Assembly: GCA_024305405.1 (NCBI GenBank)
Contig: JAKNDB010000107.1
Coordinates: 4,510,501 to 4,574,500, forward strand
DNA: 64,000 nucleotides
Direction of reading: 5' to 3'
Source of the DNA: Dirofilaria immitis
Lineage: Eukaryota > Nematoda > Chromadorea > Rhabditida > Onchocercidae
A program made the translations under genes and the position numbers. Within the stretch, counting starts at the first letter, position 1. Each line of letters begins with the position of its first letter. The notes beneath the pieces are model-generated. The model saw only the letters and a list, made by a program, of their open reading frames with translations. It was not told where the DNA came from and ran no database searches. Shown here piece by piece: positions 11,158 through 24,360 of the stretch.

Positions 11158-12611
11158 CAGGAAAAATAATTCTGTAAATTTAAATTGCATAAATTTATTT
11201 CAGTACTTCAAATTTCTATAAAATCTATTATTGTCGCCCGCATATATACGTGCAATTCCATGTATACATATATTTCTACATGTACAAAAGATACGCAAAT
11301 AAACAGCGACATATCGAGATAACACTATCTATCGGACATAAAGATATATATGCATTCAGTTTCATTTATATACGAACATCTAGACAACATGTAAATATGC
11401 AAATCTTTCTACATATAGAATAATATAACAATCTATACTCATTTTTCTTTTTAAATGACATAGTGTACGTGCACGTAAATGTACTTGCGTATATGCATTA
11501 CATTTACAAACGTACAGACTATGGTAGACTTTGCTAAAATACACGACTATATCTCATCGCGGTATCGGCGATTGCTAAATCAAACATTCCATAAATTATT
11601 CAAGAAAGCGAAAACACCAAAAAAGGAAGATGGGCCAAAAGATAGGTTTTAGTTTCAAATTTCTACAGCTATTTCATTTTATGAAGCTTATAAAATATCA
11701 CCGCGGCATCTATTGACTGGATAAATTTCTCGGGACTTCATGATGTATCCCACCACATCATTAAACCCTACCCACGCATCACGCTCAATCTTAAACTTCC
11801 CTTCCGCTGTTAAACTTCCATTTCAAAAATTGACATTCGCGCATTTCTATACATCGACTGTAAAATTCGTCTATTCGCTATGCGTCAGATAATCTGGCGA
11901 ATTAATTTCCAAAATAATACGCAACATTATCTCTCATTCCGACGGGAATACTTTATATGGGATTTTGTGTTTCTCGGTCAAGTCTGATTTTAACTGGGTT
12001 TGATTTATCGAATACATTGCTTTACCGAATACAATGCTTAACCGGATACGGCTGACTGGGAAACAGCTTTTATAATAATATATTCTTCAATATTTGATTA
12101 TTTATTTGCAATATGAATTTTTCGTTTGATAGCATGGACCAACGATTGTTATAATAAATGAATTTGGCAAAAATTTTTTGTTTTCTTTACATAGCTGTTT
12201 CGTTTTTTCATTTTTGTTAAATTCTTATTCTATTAAATTGATAACTTTCAGAGAGCTGAATCAAAGTTATTTGATTGTTGTGATAAGCATGACATCAATA
12301 CTTCTTTATTTATCTCTTAGTCGTGCTCTTTTTTTTTATAAATTTGTTTATTCTATTGAATTATTTTTTGGAGGATACCATATTTATCAAAATGGAATTA
12401 TATTATTTTCAAAATGTTATACTTAAAAAAGACTCACATCGCATTATGCTATGTCAGATGGAAATTGCAAGATGTCATGAACAGATAGAGGATCATTATG
12501 CATTTATTAATTGGTTTCAGTCTAGATTATTCATCAACTCTTCGTGTTGCGTCGATCAGGAGACTACTGAAGCAATTCATTATTGCATTTCTTTGCGATA
12601 TTCATTCAGAA
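11158..12611. promoter_or_regulatory. Divergent intergenic region between NDC80 and ZDHHC24-like gene
   Basis: About 1.45 kb lie between two divergent genes and presumably hold both promoters. The part from 11220 to 11530 is rich in short alternating motifs (CATGTA, ACGTGCA, TATATGCA), and 11700-12060 is somewhat GC-richer than average. A poly-A tract (about 11098-11115) lies just inside the NDC80 first intron. Open stretches at 12178-12420 are hydrophobic, low in complexity and lack conserved features, so I do not call them genes. Confidence 0.4.
12601..12609 (+). promoter_or_regulatory. Probable spliced-leader acceptor (ZDHHC24-like)
   Basis: TTCATTCAG is followed by AA and then the chosen start codon at 12612. 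No phase-compatible upstream exon was found, so trans-splicing is the more likely use of this acceptor. Motif-based inference. Confidence 0.45.
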
Positions 12612-15470
12612 ATGCAGTACAAGCAGGATCCTCCTCATTTAAATGGTGTTGCCAATCAAATGGATATGCCCGACGATTTTACTGGACGATTTAGGGAAAT
12701 GTTGCCATCTGAGACGCAGGATCGGGTATCTTTTACTATTGCTTCAATTTTTTCATGTATCAGAAAAAATTAAAATTACAGTACGTATTACATCGGTTAT
12801 TGCACTGCATTTATTAAGCTTTATAATAAAGCGAAACATTCATATTTCTATATAGCTTTAAAAACGAAACATTCATATTACTATATAGGTTTAAAAAAAT
12901 AAGTTCTTTGATGTACAAGTCTTTATATCGGTTGATAATAAGTTTGGGTGGTTGTATACATCGTTCAAGTGCTATAACGACGATATTACTTTATCATTCT
13001 TTGGCTAACTTTCAGTTTCCCAATGCTTTCATTATCTCTATTTCCTGAAGTTAATTTCTCATTTCTTTTCTTGGAATATTGAAACTTCGTGTTAGATATC
13101 GTATTTGTATTATCTTTCAGATTGCAATGTTCATATTGTTTGTGGTGCTACCATTTGGATTTCTGTTCGAGATATTCGCGATATTACCGACTGAGCATGA
13201 AGTGATGTCGAAGGTACAAATTTCACTATTTTTTATTTTATAACTTCTAGTTATTTAAGTTTTATTTAATTTTACTTGAGGATATATATACATGATCTGC
13301 ATTTCGGAATAAAGGAAAATTTTTCTGTTTTGTATTTTCACCATTGCTATCAGATGAGACATTCAGTAGTAGAGCTACCATTCGAAAAGTGAAACAGAGA
13401 TGCGGAGCTTAACATGAAATATATATATATATTTGTACTTTCGAAACGTTTGCCAATTAAAGTGAATTCAGTCATTAAGAAATTAGATTTGTGTGTTGAT
13501 GAATGGGATAATTCAAGCAAAATACAATCAGCAATTTTTTCTCTTTTTTGGTAATAAAAATTGAATTAGTTCTAAGATCTATTTTATTCGTATTATTTTC
13601 AGGGATGGAATTTAAGAGTGGGTATATTAATGCTATTTGGATTGAATGCATTTGCTAATGTGTACAAGATTATATCAGTTGGACCAAATGGTAAACATTC
13701 CGATTTACCAGCTGTACAAAAGCATGGATATCGATACTGTTACAACTGTCAGTTGAATGAGCCTCCAAGATCGCGTCATTGTCCAGGTAATTTTGATGTA
13801 ATCAGCTATGTCGCAAATAAGATTCCAATCAATTTGATAATAATCATTTTGTTTAAATATAGTTTAGTCAAACTTTTGTCCAATTCCCAACATATATGAT
13901 ATGATATATAAACATTTTAAATAAGTATAACGTCGTTTTCAGATAGAATGATTATGATTTATGAAATATTAATGATGATGTATGAAATATTAATGATGAT
14001 GTCCCTTATGCAATGAATAAATTTATTTGAAAAGTAGAAAGTTATTCTTAATGAAGTCCGTCACTCCATCTCATAACATTCAAAAATTGTTCGGAAATCT
14101 TTGAATTTTTGTTACTCTAGTTTGAACAATTAACTTTCTATCTATATCAAATTTTTTATATTTCAGTTTGTGACAAATGTGCGTTTCGGCGTGATCATCA
14201 TTGTTCTTTTGTTGCCGTATGTATTGGGCATTTCAATCAGCGTTACTATATTAGTGCTATTTGCAGTTTATGGATTATTTCTTCTGTTATGTTGACGTAA
14301 AACTGTTTTTCACTTATCTTAAATTCCAAAATAATTCAAATTATCTATTTAGACACTTAGTTCGCGTCAGTTTTAAATTTTTCTCATCATAAATGAGATT
14401 CAGATTTTATTTAGAAATATTTCTATCTTATCATCCTCTTCAGCATTGCATCAACCGTTTGTATTGTAAATCAATTCCATTTCCTATGAAAATAGCAGAG
14501 AGAACTATATGAGATGACTCTGATTAGCTCGACGAGATATTTTTACTTAGTTTGATGGGTTATATCAATTTTAACCTCTCTTCCACAATTATTAGTCAAA
14601 GCATCTTTTAATAATGATAATTTCGGTTCTTTTATTTAAGCTGATTGACTGCATATCAAAATAAACTGTCGACGAAGTGATTTTTTCAATCTGGAATTAA
14701 AACTGATTAAATTATTTGTTTCTCCATTAAGGATTTTCATTCTCTGTAAATCGTACAATCCAATCAGTCCCATCATAACATTAATTTTGTATTAAGATCT
14801 TATAATGTTCTAAATTAATAACTATGTTCGGTACTGCAGGTGGAATTGGTCATTTATGTGGACATCACTTGGTGGTTTTTCACCACTGCAACTATGGGAA
14901 TTAATAGTGCCTCATTTGGCATTAATTTTCGTATTATCAGTTTTTCCGAATTTCTTTGCGTGATGATCTTCGTCTTTTCATTTACCGTATTCGTCTTTCT
15001 GTGTTATCTGATTATAGCTCAGCTTTTTGCCTTTACCGTGGACAAACACGTGTGGAGTATCTTTTGGTATTTGCTTTCGTTCTTTAATGTTTTTTTTCTG
15101 TAATTTTTTCACATGGCGCTGAAATGTTAGCGTAAAAGTTCTTAATATAGAGATCAGACGCTTTTATATACTGCTTTCATGTTCTTGCTGATAAGAATTA
15201 CTATTTAATTATTGACAATGTGTAGCAGAATATCACAGTTTATTTTTGCACCAAGATTTCAAATTTCTTTAACCTTTCTTTTTAATTCTACCATGTTTTT
15301 AGGATGTGCATGCATATAATCTCGGATTTATGGAAAACTTTCGTCAAGTTATGGGTAGACGTTGGTTAATAGCATTGTTAGTGCCATTTATTTCTTCACC
15401 ACTTGATTCCGATGGTTTGTCATATCCAACACGTGAATCTAAGCCATTGAATGATATGAAGACTATGTGA
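12612..15470 (+). CDS. DHHC palmitoyltransferase, ZDHHC24-like
   Basis: DHHC enzymes S-acylate cysteines of membrane proteins in Golgi/ER membranes. Six exons: 12612-12725, 13121-13213, 13603-13786, 14167-14296, 14840-15066 and 15303-15470 (TGA), about 305 residues. Order: cytosolic N-terminus, two membrane segments (about 41-60 and 73-93), the Cys-rich domain YCYNCQLNEPPRSRHCPVCD leading into FRRDHHCSFVAVCIGHFNQ (catalytic C143), then two more membrane segments. The C-terminus NFRQVMGRRWLIALLVPFIS matches the ZDHHC24 tail (...ALGPRWALVWLWPFLASPL), which selects this subfamily. The family TTxE motif is altered to QTRVE. Exon 5 is broken twice, each repaired by one missing T: in T5 at 14941-14945 (VLSV to CVMIFVFSF) and in T5 at 15022-15026 (IIAQLF to CLYRGQTRVE). 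The remaining phases fit, so I read it as a live gene with assembly errors; a recent pseudogene is the alternative. Confidence 0.85.
12832..12898 (+). repeat. Two-copy tandem repeat, about 33 bp
   Basis: Units 12832-12864 and 12865-12898 share CGAAACATTCATATT(T/A)CTATATAG(C/G)TTTAAAAA. They lie in the first intron of the ZDHHC24-like gene. Confidence 0.8.
13960..14001 (+). repeat. Two-copy 21-bp tandem repeat
   Basis: TATGAAATATTAATGATGATG is repeated directly, twice, in the third intron of the ZDHHC24-like gene. It is probably a replication-slippage product. Confidence 0.85.
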
Positions 15471-17316
15471 CACATAAGAAACAGTTTTATATTCTACTGC
15501 AACTTTAAAATCTTTAAAATTTTCGATTTTTTCAGTTTTGTCCACAAATTTTTTCAAGAATTTCGGCAATAATGCTTGATTAGGGTCTTTTTCAATTGCT
15601 TAATATATCTCAGTTCATGATGCTGTATTTATTTTTTTCAAAAATTGTTATTTTGCATAATAAATATGCAATGAGAGAAAGAACTGAAAAAGAAAAATTA
15701 TACGTATATCATTTTGATTTTAGAAAACAGACTACTTTTTGTGCTGTTACTTTTATTTTACCAAAGTTTTTATTTGACTTAAGATCGTAACAGTTCTTTC
15801 TTGCCTTACTTTAAAATATTCATACTCTCGTTTACTTTTAATACTTATTCTGTAATGTTACAGGTATTAAATATATTAAATTAAGTAAATAATAAGTCAG
15901 TAGTTATAATGGTAAGCGATGATCTCCGAGCGCGCTGCCAGCCCACCTGAAATTTATGCTTTTTTGTATTTTGTGTGTTTGTTCTTATCTGATTTAAATT
16001 TCGATTTTTTTCATAATTCTAGTCATTCATTTCTGTACAAGTCATAGAGCTTTTATATTTTAGGTGCATCTAACTGCATTAATATGTAAATATATTTTTG
16101 TATAACCGTTTACGTACTCTATCGATATTTTACTTAATTCTGGAACTATAAAGTTTTGTCGACTTATTTGTCAGCTTTTTCAAAAATTAAGTTTAGTTTT
16201 GCATTTCATTAAACTATTTATAAATTCTTCGCCTTCGATAACCTTCTGATGTTTACACCATTGAACAGTCATTCGCGAGGTATTATTAATATTATTCACG
16301 ATGTAAAATACATCATGCTTAATTATACAGATTACTCCAAGCTTTTGATTTCTTTGTTCTCAAAAGTCAGAAGTTATTCATCAATGAATATGTTCAATCG
16401 AATATGATTCAAAGAATATGAATATGATTCCAATTAAATTCTAACTGGTTGGAATCAGCTCTATATATTATATTTTAATCTATCAAACATTAATTTTTAA
16501 AAGTCGTGATTTTCTTTTCTCTTTTGGAAAGATTTAATTTTTATCAAAAAAATTAAAAATTTTGATATAATCGCCTGAACGTATTTTTAGCAGTTCGGGT
16601 CATAATCAGTTTCAAATTGGATTTTATAAAAGTTAAAATTTTGAAAATTGGAAAACTTATTAAATTTACTTCCGTTTACTTGTAACGTAGAAAAAATTTT
16701 TGTTAAATACTTCGGCTTGAACTGCTTATTAAGATTGATTGATTTAATTTTTAAATTTGAATATTTGTTATTAATTACGATGTTTTTTTCTTTTTTAAGC
16801 AATCAATTAAATGGTCGGGGAATTCGTCTATGCATCATTTCAATATATAAATAAAAAAATTTGCAAGAATATTTATTGTTGTTTGTCGGACATTCGCATA
16901 AAGATTGGTTTAATTCTTCTGAATAATAATTAGAAATTAAGAGAAGGGCTATCATTTCATTCTCAAATGTATCGTTTACATGAAGTCAAATTATTTTATC
17001 ATTACATTGAAGGGAAAATGATTTTTTTATTTTTCAAAAGTTAAATTTTTCGAGAAAAAATTTAAAAATTTGTTTTCTTAAAGAATTAATTGTTTTAGAC
17101 AATTATAAAATATATTCCTTTAGTTTTTTTATCTAGCAAGAGTATTTTATAAGATTCATATTTTATAATTTTCTTTTAAATTTATCAAACAATCTTCTTG
17201 TTAATAGTAGAAAAGTATTATATCATTTGCAGAATTATTAATTTATAAAAACATCGATTATTTCTTCAACGAATACAACAAAATATGAAATCAACAAAAG
17301 AAAAAAGAAAAAGGAA
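15471..17316. other. AT-rich intergenic region
   Basis: About 1.8 kb with no supported exon. The open frame at 15596-15790 and those near 16600-16850 are low-complexity chance frames. A small GC-rich islet at about 15905-15955 stands out and is discussed in the findings. Confidence 0.5.
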
Positions 17317-18955
17317 ATGCAAGATGTTTTAAATCGAGAAACACTTGATAATTGTTTTAATAAATGTTTAAAAAAGCAATCAATAATACGCAACAACTTG
17401 TAAAAGGTGAAATAAGTGATGAAGAATTAGGTTATTTTCATTTTCTTTCTTTTATTTTAAATTATTCATAAATTTTTAAATTCATTTAAAATTATATTCC
17501 AAAAATTCTGAATATATAAGAAAAATAATAATTTCAGAGTGAAAACTAAATCGTTGCATTTTTTTGCATAACAATTGTTATATATGATTAGAATCTTAAA
17601 TGATTTGGCTTAAATTAATATTTTTAGGTCACAAATTGTTAACGCATATTTTCATAATTTTACTTTTATGTATACTGCTTAATATTCCGTGAGATTGCAA
17701 ATTTTTTTCTTTTTGTAATCACAAAAATGAATGTTACTTATATTGAATGATAGATTATCATAAAATTCACATTCAAATTGCTTCTCATTGATATTTTCAG
17801 AATTTCATTTTTGCCTTTTTTTTTTGATACTCAAGATTTTGAGAAGAAAACGCAAAATTTTACTATACTATCAAAATTATTAAAGTTTAATCATTAACTT
17901 TAAATTGATTGAAATTTCCGCCATAATGTTTATACTTCATATAGATGTATGATATTAATATATAACTTTAAATTAGTGTAATTTAAGCTATTAAATTTGA
18001 TATTTGATCTCTACTTGCTATTTAACGAAATGTATTTTTTTCAAAATAATTATTAGTAATTTTATTTTTGAGAAATTGAAATTTAAAAACCACAAGTTTT
18101 AGTTAAACCTTCTTGTTATCTTTCTATCAGTTAGTATTTTATGCAAAAAAAAGACGAAAAAGCTGATTACTTAAACAGAATTGATTAAACAGATGTTGAA
18201 CAAGGATTACAACAAGTATCAGTAGGAAAATGGTAGAAAATTTTACAAAAATACTGTTGGACAATGAGAAAGTAGATCATGCAGATATGAATGTACAAAT
18301 GAGATTGAAAAATGTTCGAATTGCTAGAAAACAAAATGTTCGATTCATTGCTTATGTAAATGTTTTTTTCCTTTTCTTTTTGATAAATATTAATTAAATA
18401 ACAAATATTATCAATAATTAATTATTTTATCAAACATATGATTTAGCAGAAATGTTTAAGCTATTAGTTTTATTAAAAGTTTATATTAAATTGAAATATA
18501 TTATTATCATTTCTATATTAGATTTATAAATTCCTTGAATTTATTCTTTGTATTTTTAATTTTCATATATATATAATTTTGTCAGAAAGAAATTGTAATA
18601 ATAACTTTAGATCTTATTTCTACAAGCATACTTGAGCAATAATTTTAATCTGAATCTTAATAACATAATTTAATGATACTTATATAAATTATTTCAATTC
18701 AATAAATATTCTAGTATACCGCATAAATTATTTGCATAATAAGTAAAAATTATTCATTTCATATTTAATTTTTTCTGTTCCATTTTTTTTGTTTGGTATT
18801 TCTGATATGATTATTTTAACTTTTTATAAGTGGCAGAAATGAATATGTAAATAAATAATATGATTGATGAAGTATAAATTCTAATTAATAAAAAATAAAT
18901 ACTTCAGGAATCAGTTGGTTTAGATGAACGCGGTGGTCGAATTATACGTGCTTAA
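17317..18955 (+). CDS. Unrecognised small protein, three exons (putative)
   Basis: I do not recognise this family. Three exons chain in phase if two single-base losses are allowed: 17317-17430, 18193-18355 and 18908-18955 (TAA), about 108 residues. Exon 1 reads MQDVLNRETLDNCFNKCLKK, breaks in the A6 run at 17370-17375, and continues AINNTQQLVKGEISDEEL. Exon 2 reads DVEQGLQQVSVGK, breaks at A4 18227-18230, then MVENFTKILLDNEKVDHADM and onward. Exon 3 is ESVGLDERGGRIIRA. Donors (GTTATT, GTAAAT) and acceptors (AAACAG, CTTCAG) are reasonable. The composition is charged and soluble, unlike the surrounding poly-Asn/Lys/Ile noise, which is the main reason to think it codes. A lysine-rich stretch directly upstream of the Met is open in frame, so the true start may lie further 5'. 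It could be a young pseudogene. Confidence 0.45.
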
Positions 18956-19424
18956 AGCGAAGCCATTTGAGCAATAAAATCTAAAATTTTAAAAATGATT
19001 AATCGTCATATTCAAAAATTAAATTATGTCACATATAATGATTGCATCTATCAAATTTCATATCATTTTGTACCACTACAAAATAAATATCAAAAATCTT
19101 ATTGAATTAAAAATATTAAAATTTTAGATTTCTATTTTTTATATATCAAAATAGTTTCAAGAATAATTTTATGCCATCCTTAATAAAGGGAAAGAGAGGT
19201 AAAGATAGATGAAATATTTCTTAATAATTATTTTCCGAATAAGCTTTTTAAAACATAAATATATATATATATTTCAAAATATTCTAAATTAGACTAAGTT
19301 ATTTTAAGTTTTTATCTAAAAATTATGAATATATGTATAAATGAATGAATAAAAACTTCACAAAAAAATTATTATTTTGAAATTTCTGGTTGAAAATTAA
19401 AATTACTCCTATATGCGTAATAAA

Positions 19425-19425
<1 letters not shown>

Positions 19426-19484
<59 letters not shown>
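19426..19484 (+). repeat. (TA)n microsatellite
   Basis: About 29 uninterrupted TA dinucleotides. Open frames reading alternating Tyr-Ile through this tract are artefacts of the repeat. Confidence 0.98.
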
Positions 19485-19485
<1 letters not shown>

Positions 19486-20411
19486 CTTTTATTGATGCTA
19501 AACTGCTTGATATTCAAATAATATTTTAAAACATATTCAAATAATGTTTTTAAAATATGCAAAAATAAATAAAATTATTTCAATATTTCTGCTTACAAAT
19601 TATATATGTTTATAAATTAATGAATGGAAAACTTCCAAAAGAAAATGAAATATGTTTATTTTAAATAATCATAATACAATGCCATATATATATATATATG
19701 TATATATGCCGACATTCTATTTCAAAATTAATTAATTGATTTTTTTCATTCAAATAGAAATTCAAGCATAATATAGTAATTTATATGAATTTAATAGTTA
19801 AAAAATATGATTAATTATGTGAATGAATAATTTCTTGTTATAATAAATATATTTTAAGTAGTAAAATAGCTGAAATAAGACGAAATTTTAAAGAAAGTCG
19901 AAATGGCATAAATATTTTATAAATATTTGAATTGTTAATCAATCGATTGCAATTTCTATTTCACAATTGTCAACTTTCCCAATTTTAAATATTTTTTTTC
20001 CTATTTTCTCAACTGAGCATGGTTAATAGCAAATATTTGAATTGGCATAACATAGTAAACAAATAAACATCATGCAAATAACATGCAAAGAAGATTAATA
20101 CTTGCATGCTAGCACGCAAATATAGTACTCAGAATTCATAATTCTCATCCTTAAACTATTTTATTCATTTAATATATGAAAATATTTTATCAAAAATTGC
20201 TCATTCCTTTCACAAAAACATTTTCTATCATTCCAAAATATTATTTAATTAACTGCTATCTCGAAAAATTGTCCGATAAGTTGAAATTTAAATTTTGCAA
20301 TATTGCTTAAATAATTGAAATTCTGTAATATTATCAAATCAGCAGAAATTTCGGAATATTTCTCGGAACTTTCACATCCCTCAATCTATGTGTTCGCTTT
20401 TTTCAATAGAT

Positions 20412-20545
20412 GAGCTAAATCTGTGCATCTCGTCTCAAGCGACCAAATCTTTGGTTAAATCAATTATCGGCTGAATTGGAACTTGAAGAGGCTCGTAATT
20501 TAAAATTCGGAAAGCTTTCTCGGTCATTATTAGATTTAAATTAAG
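20412..20545 (+). pseudogene. Possible coding remnant or isolated exon
   Basis: After a TTTTTCAATAG acceptor-like string there is a charged reading ending SAELELEEARNLKFGKLSRS then LLDLN and a stop. Upstream of ASRLKRPNLW the same frame is closed by TAA, and opening it would need one base fewer, or two more, so no clean exon can be drawn. It could be the last exon of the 17.3-18.9 kb gene, a fragment of another gene, or chance. No family recognised. Confidence 0.25.
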
Positions 20546-23500
20546 TGGCACTCTAAGTATTTCTCCATTAATGCCAAAATCTAAGTATATTCAATGCTTT
20601 ACTATGAATTAATGTCGAGAAAACTTTTGTCATTTGAATTTAAACAAAAATTTATAAAATTTAGTTTTGTAAATTCCATTTGCTATTAAATTTAATGCAT
20701 ATTTAAATTGCTTCAATTTTTCATTTTAAAATGTCAAAAGATTTCGAATTTTCAATTCTGGATGACAAATATAAAATTCAATTATTATATATTTAAAGTA
20801 AATGCACCCACAATAAGTGTTTTTACTGTTATATTTTATTTTGACTGTTTCATAATTACTTTTTGAAAAATGAACTAATATTATTTAAATCCTTCAATTT
20901 AGCAAATTAACTGAATTGTAAATAAACATTTTGCTTTTAAGCACAATGACCATAAGATAATAGATAATTACCTTATAATGGAATTACTTCTTTAGCATAT
21001 ACTTTAGTTTCTATTAATCTAATGATATGGAATTAAACAGTTTTAAATTGATTACTTTAATTTAATATCATATCATAACTTTCGTCATAAACTTTTATAA
21101 TTCCAGTTATAGAGACTGATTATTTAAATTTTTGGGGTAAAAATTACTTTTAGTTCTAATCATAATACATAAATAAGTGCCAAAAATTTTCATGTTTGTA
21201 TTCAGACATTCATTTATTTATTTCCAATATTATTTGTCAATCATTTATTCATTTCCTAAGTTTTTTTAATATTTGTTTCTTTGGCAATTTTAAGATTTTA
21301 TCAAAATTACACATATATTATATCAGTAATATATTCGTCGGAAGCTCTTTTAATAATTCTTTTCTTTGATAATTGATCAAACTTTAAAATGTAATTGCAA
21401 AAAAAGAAAATATTTACTAAATTATAATTTATGGTGAAAAATTGGAAAAACTGATAAAATTACTATAAATAAATTATTCCCTATTCTTTGAATTTCTTTA
21501 TAATTAATAGTATTAAATGAGAAAAAGCATTTATTTATTTAATTATCGATCGATTTATTGCTTTTTGTTTATTTTTTAGGTAATACAAAAGTTTTGTAAA
21601 TAGTTTTACAAATGAAATGCTTCCGAAATTTCATTAGTTCATGAAATTATGGTTAATTGTTTAGATATTTATGATTTCTTTATCAATAAACATTCGATAA
21701 TCGATTAATTACTAAAGTCGGTAAATGATATATTTGTAAAAAGCAAGGATTAGCTGAAGTAAACAACGATGGTGTGAATAATAGTTATTGTTGTACAACA
21801 ATTTTCTTACAACAATTACAACTGATTGAGCAGTAATTATCTTTGAAAATTTGTTGGTAACTCATTTCTTAAGTTTGTTTGAACTTTTTCTCTTTCAAGT
21901 AGCTTCTTTTTCCTTCTATCATTTCATTTTCCATCTTTTGTTTTTAAATCATCAGTACATTGAATAATTAATTAATCCAAAGGTTGGTTATAAATTTAAA
22001 TTAATTTTATCTTTAAATTCGTAAATTTCAATCATATCTTTTATATCCATAAAAATTATTATTGTTTTTATTAAAAAATAAAATTAAGGGAAAAGTGATT
22101 ATTTAAAGGATTAGTTTTATAATAAAAAAGTTAATAAGATTAATAACTATATGACTGATAAATATACATATATATTATATTGATTTTTGCACCTTATTTG
22201 TCTTTTTCCGTTTTAATTTTTAAAATTGAAAATTTTTTTTAAAGCAAATTTCTTTTATTTGCTTTTTATGCTTTGCTTCATAATTTTATTTAATTTTTAA
22301 TACAAGGAATTGTAAAAGTTTCTTTTAAATCATAGTATTATATTTATTACTATTTATAGCTTTTTTCATTTTGATTTTTTAAATTTAAAATTAATTATCA
22401 AAACAGATTTCTTTCATTTTACCCTTTTTTGTAATTATTAGTTATTAAATTCTAATAGCTTTTTTCCGTTTCCTTTCATGTTTAATTTCGTAATTTTTAT
22501 TATTTTCAATTAACAAAAATTAAAAACTCATTTTCATTTCTTTTATCTCATTATCATTACATTCTTTCGTTGTTCTTATCTTTTCTTTTTTCCTTTTTCT
22601 TCTTCTTATCTTTCTCCATCAATTTATGTGAAATGATAAATTATGAGAACAACTGACACTGACATTGAACAATTGTTTCCTAAAAGTATTATCATTTATG
22701 TGATGTACTTACTTTATACACACTATTCAAATGTCACCTCTTCATTTCATTTTCTTCGACAGATAAAATTTTCTTTTTTTCTTTTTTCTTTTTCTCATAT
22801 TCATCATAATCTTAGAATTCTTTTTTTCTGAATTATTTATTGCATTTTGATAAAAATTAACATATTATATATGATTCGAAGTATTATTATATGATGCTGT
22901 TTAATAGATAATTTTTTTTCATTCTGATATATTTATTTTAAAATAATTGTCAACTTATCTTTCATTATTACTATCTTTTTTATTATTTTTTTAACAAATT
23001 TAAATTTATAATTCGCAAATTATACATCGATTAATGTATATACTTTTTAATTATAATTGTTTTTGTTCAGATCACAAAAATTCTGTTAAATTTGATTAAT
23101 ACTTAGCATATTATATTTGATTTTAAGATTATATATTACAACTTAATGGTTAATTGAGATTTTGATTAAACTTTTTTCGTTTATATATATTTAATATAAA
23201 CTAAATGTCAACTTATCTTTCATTTTTATTCTTTTCTTAGTCGACAAATTTAAACTTATTATTCAAAAATTATATTTCAGTTATATATATTGATCATGTA
23301 ATTCATTATCAATATTATTGTAAATATCGATAATTATTCAGATATGCGTGCAAGATTTTGAAAATGAACAGCATATATTATCAGTTGTAAAGGCAATAGT
23401 AATGTAGCGATAGTGACTTGTTGTTGTTGTTTGGACACTAAATGACCAATAGGTTGATTGACCATCTATTTACCTCACTGATATCATCCCTCATCTTCAC

Positions 23501-24339
23501 CATTTCCTAACTTCAACTCCACTATACTACCATATCAAATTGCTCCATCTTTTGACCTGTCCCTTTTCCTTTCCGAAGATGGCCATTTCCGATAGATAGA
23601 GATGATGTAAAAGGCAACATTTTATGGCATACTTTCAATAAATTATTGTTCATTTCTTTTCATTATATTAAGTTTTATTGAGTATGAAATTCTATTCAAA
23701 TTAATTTATCATAAAAATTTTATAATTTAATTAATTAAAAATTAAATTTTTGAATTATTTTTTCAAATCATAGTGTCATATTTCCTTACTATATAAAAAT
23801 AAATTAGAAATCTTTTTGTTTAAATTTAATTTCAAATTTCATTTAAATTCATACGGCATCTTCATTCTAATTTTAGCATTTCATAAAAATTCTACGGTTT
23901 AATTATTCAAGAATGCATCTTTTGAATTATTTTTTAAAAATATTTTTTACTATTATATCATATTTTCATTTGTTGTTGCATAAAATTAAATTAGAAATTT
24001 TGTATTCAAATTTAATTTTAGTTTTTATTTAAATTCAATTCAAATTGCTCACTGAATTGATTCAGCAAATTTTTGATTTCATTTGATAGCCAAAATTGTG
24101 GTTTGCAAAAAGAATGAAAGCCATTTTTCTTTTTAATAATAGTTTAGCTATCGATTAATTTAATTCAATGATTTAGCATTTAAATGTTCAAACCTCTCTC
24201 GTAAGAATGATATATACGATTTGTGTACCGATGATAAATATCCAAATCATTTGATCGTAATGCATTTTCGAAACTTTTTTTGTCCATTAAATTCAATTTT
24301 TTTCACTTCCTCATCAAATGATTTAATGCATTAAAGGCG

Positions 24340-24360
24340 GATATAGTCGTAGACTATATC
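24340..24360. repeat. Perfect 9-bp hairpin
   Basis: GATATAGTC and GACTATATC flank a 3-base GTA loop in gene-poor DNA. It has no recognised function. Confidence 0.7.

Noticed and set aside
12178..12611. Hydrophobic open frames upstream of the ZDHHC24-like gene, possible extra N-terminal exon
   Set aside because: They are Phe/Leu/Ile-rich in AT-rich DNA, overlap in several frames, lack a domain, and the ATG at 12612 follows a good acceptor.
19323..19562. Tyr-Ile repeat open frame
   Set aside because: It is a translation of the TA microsatellite.
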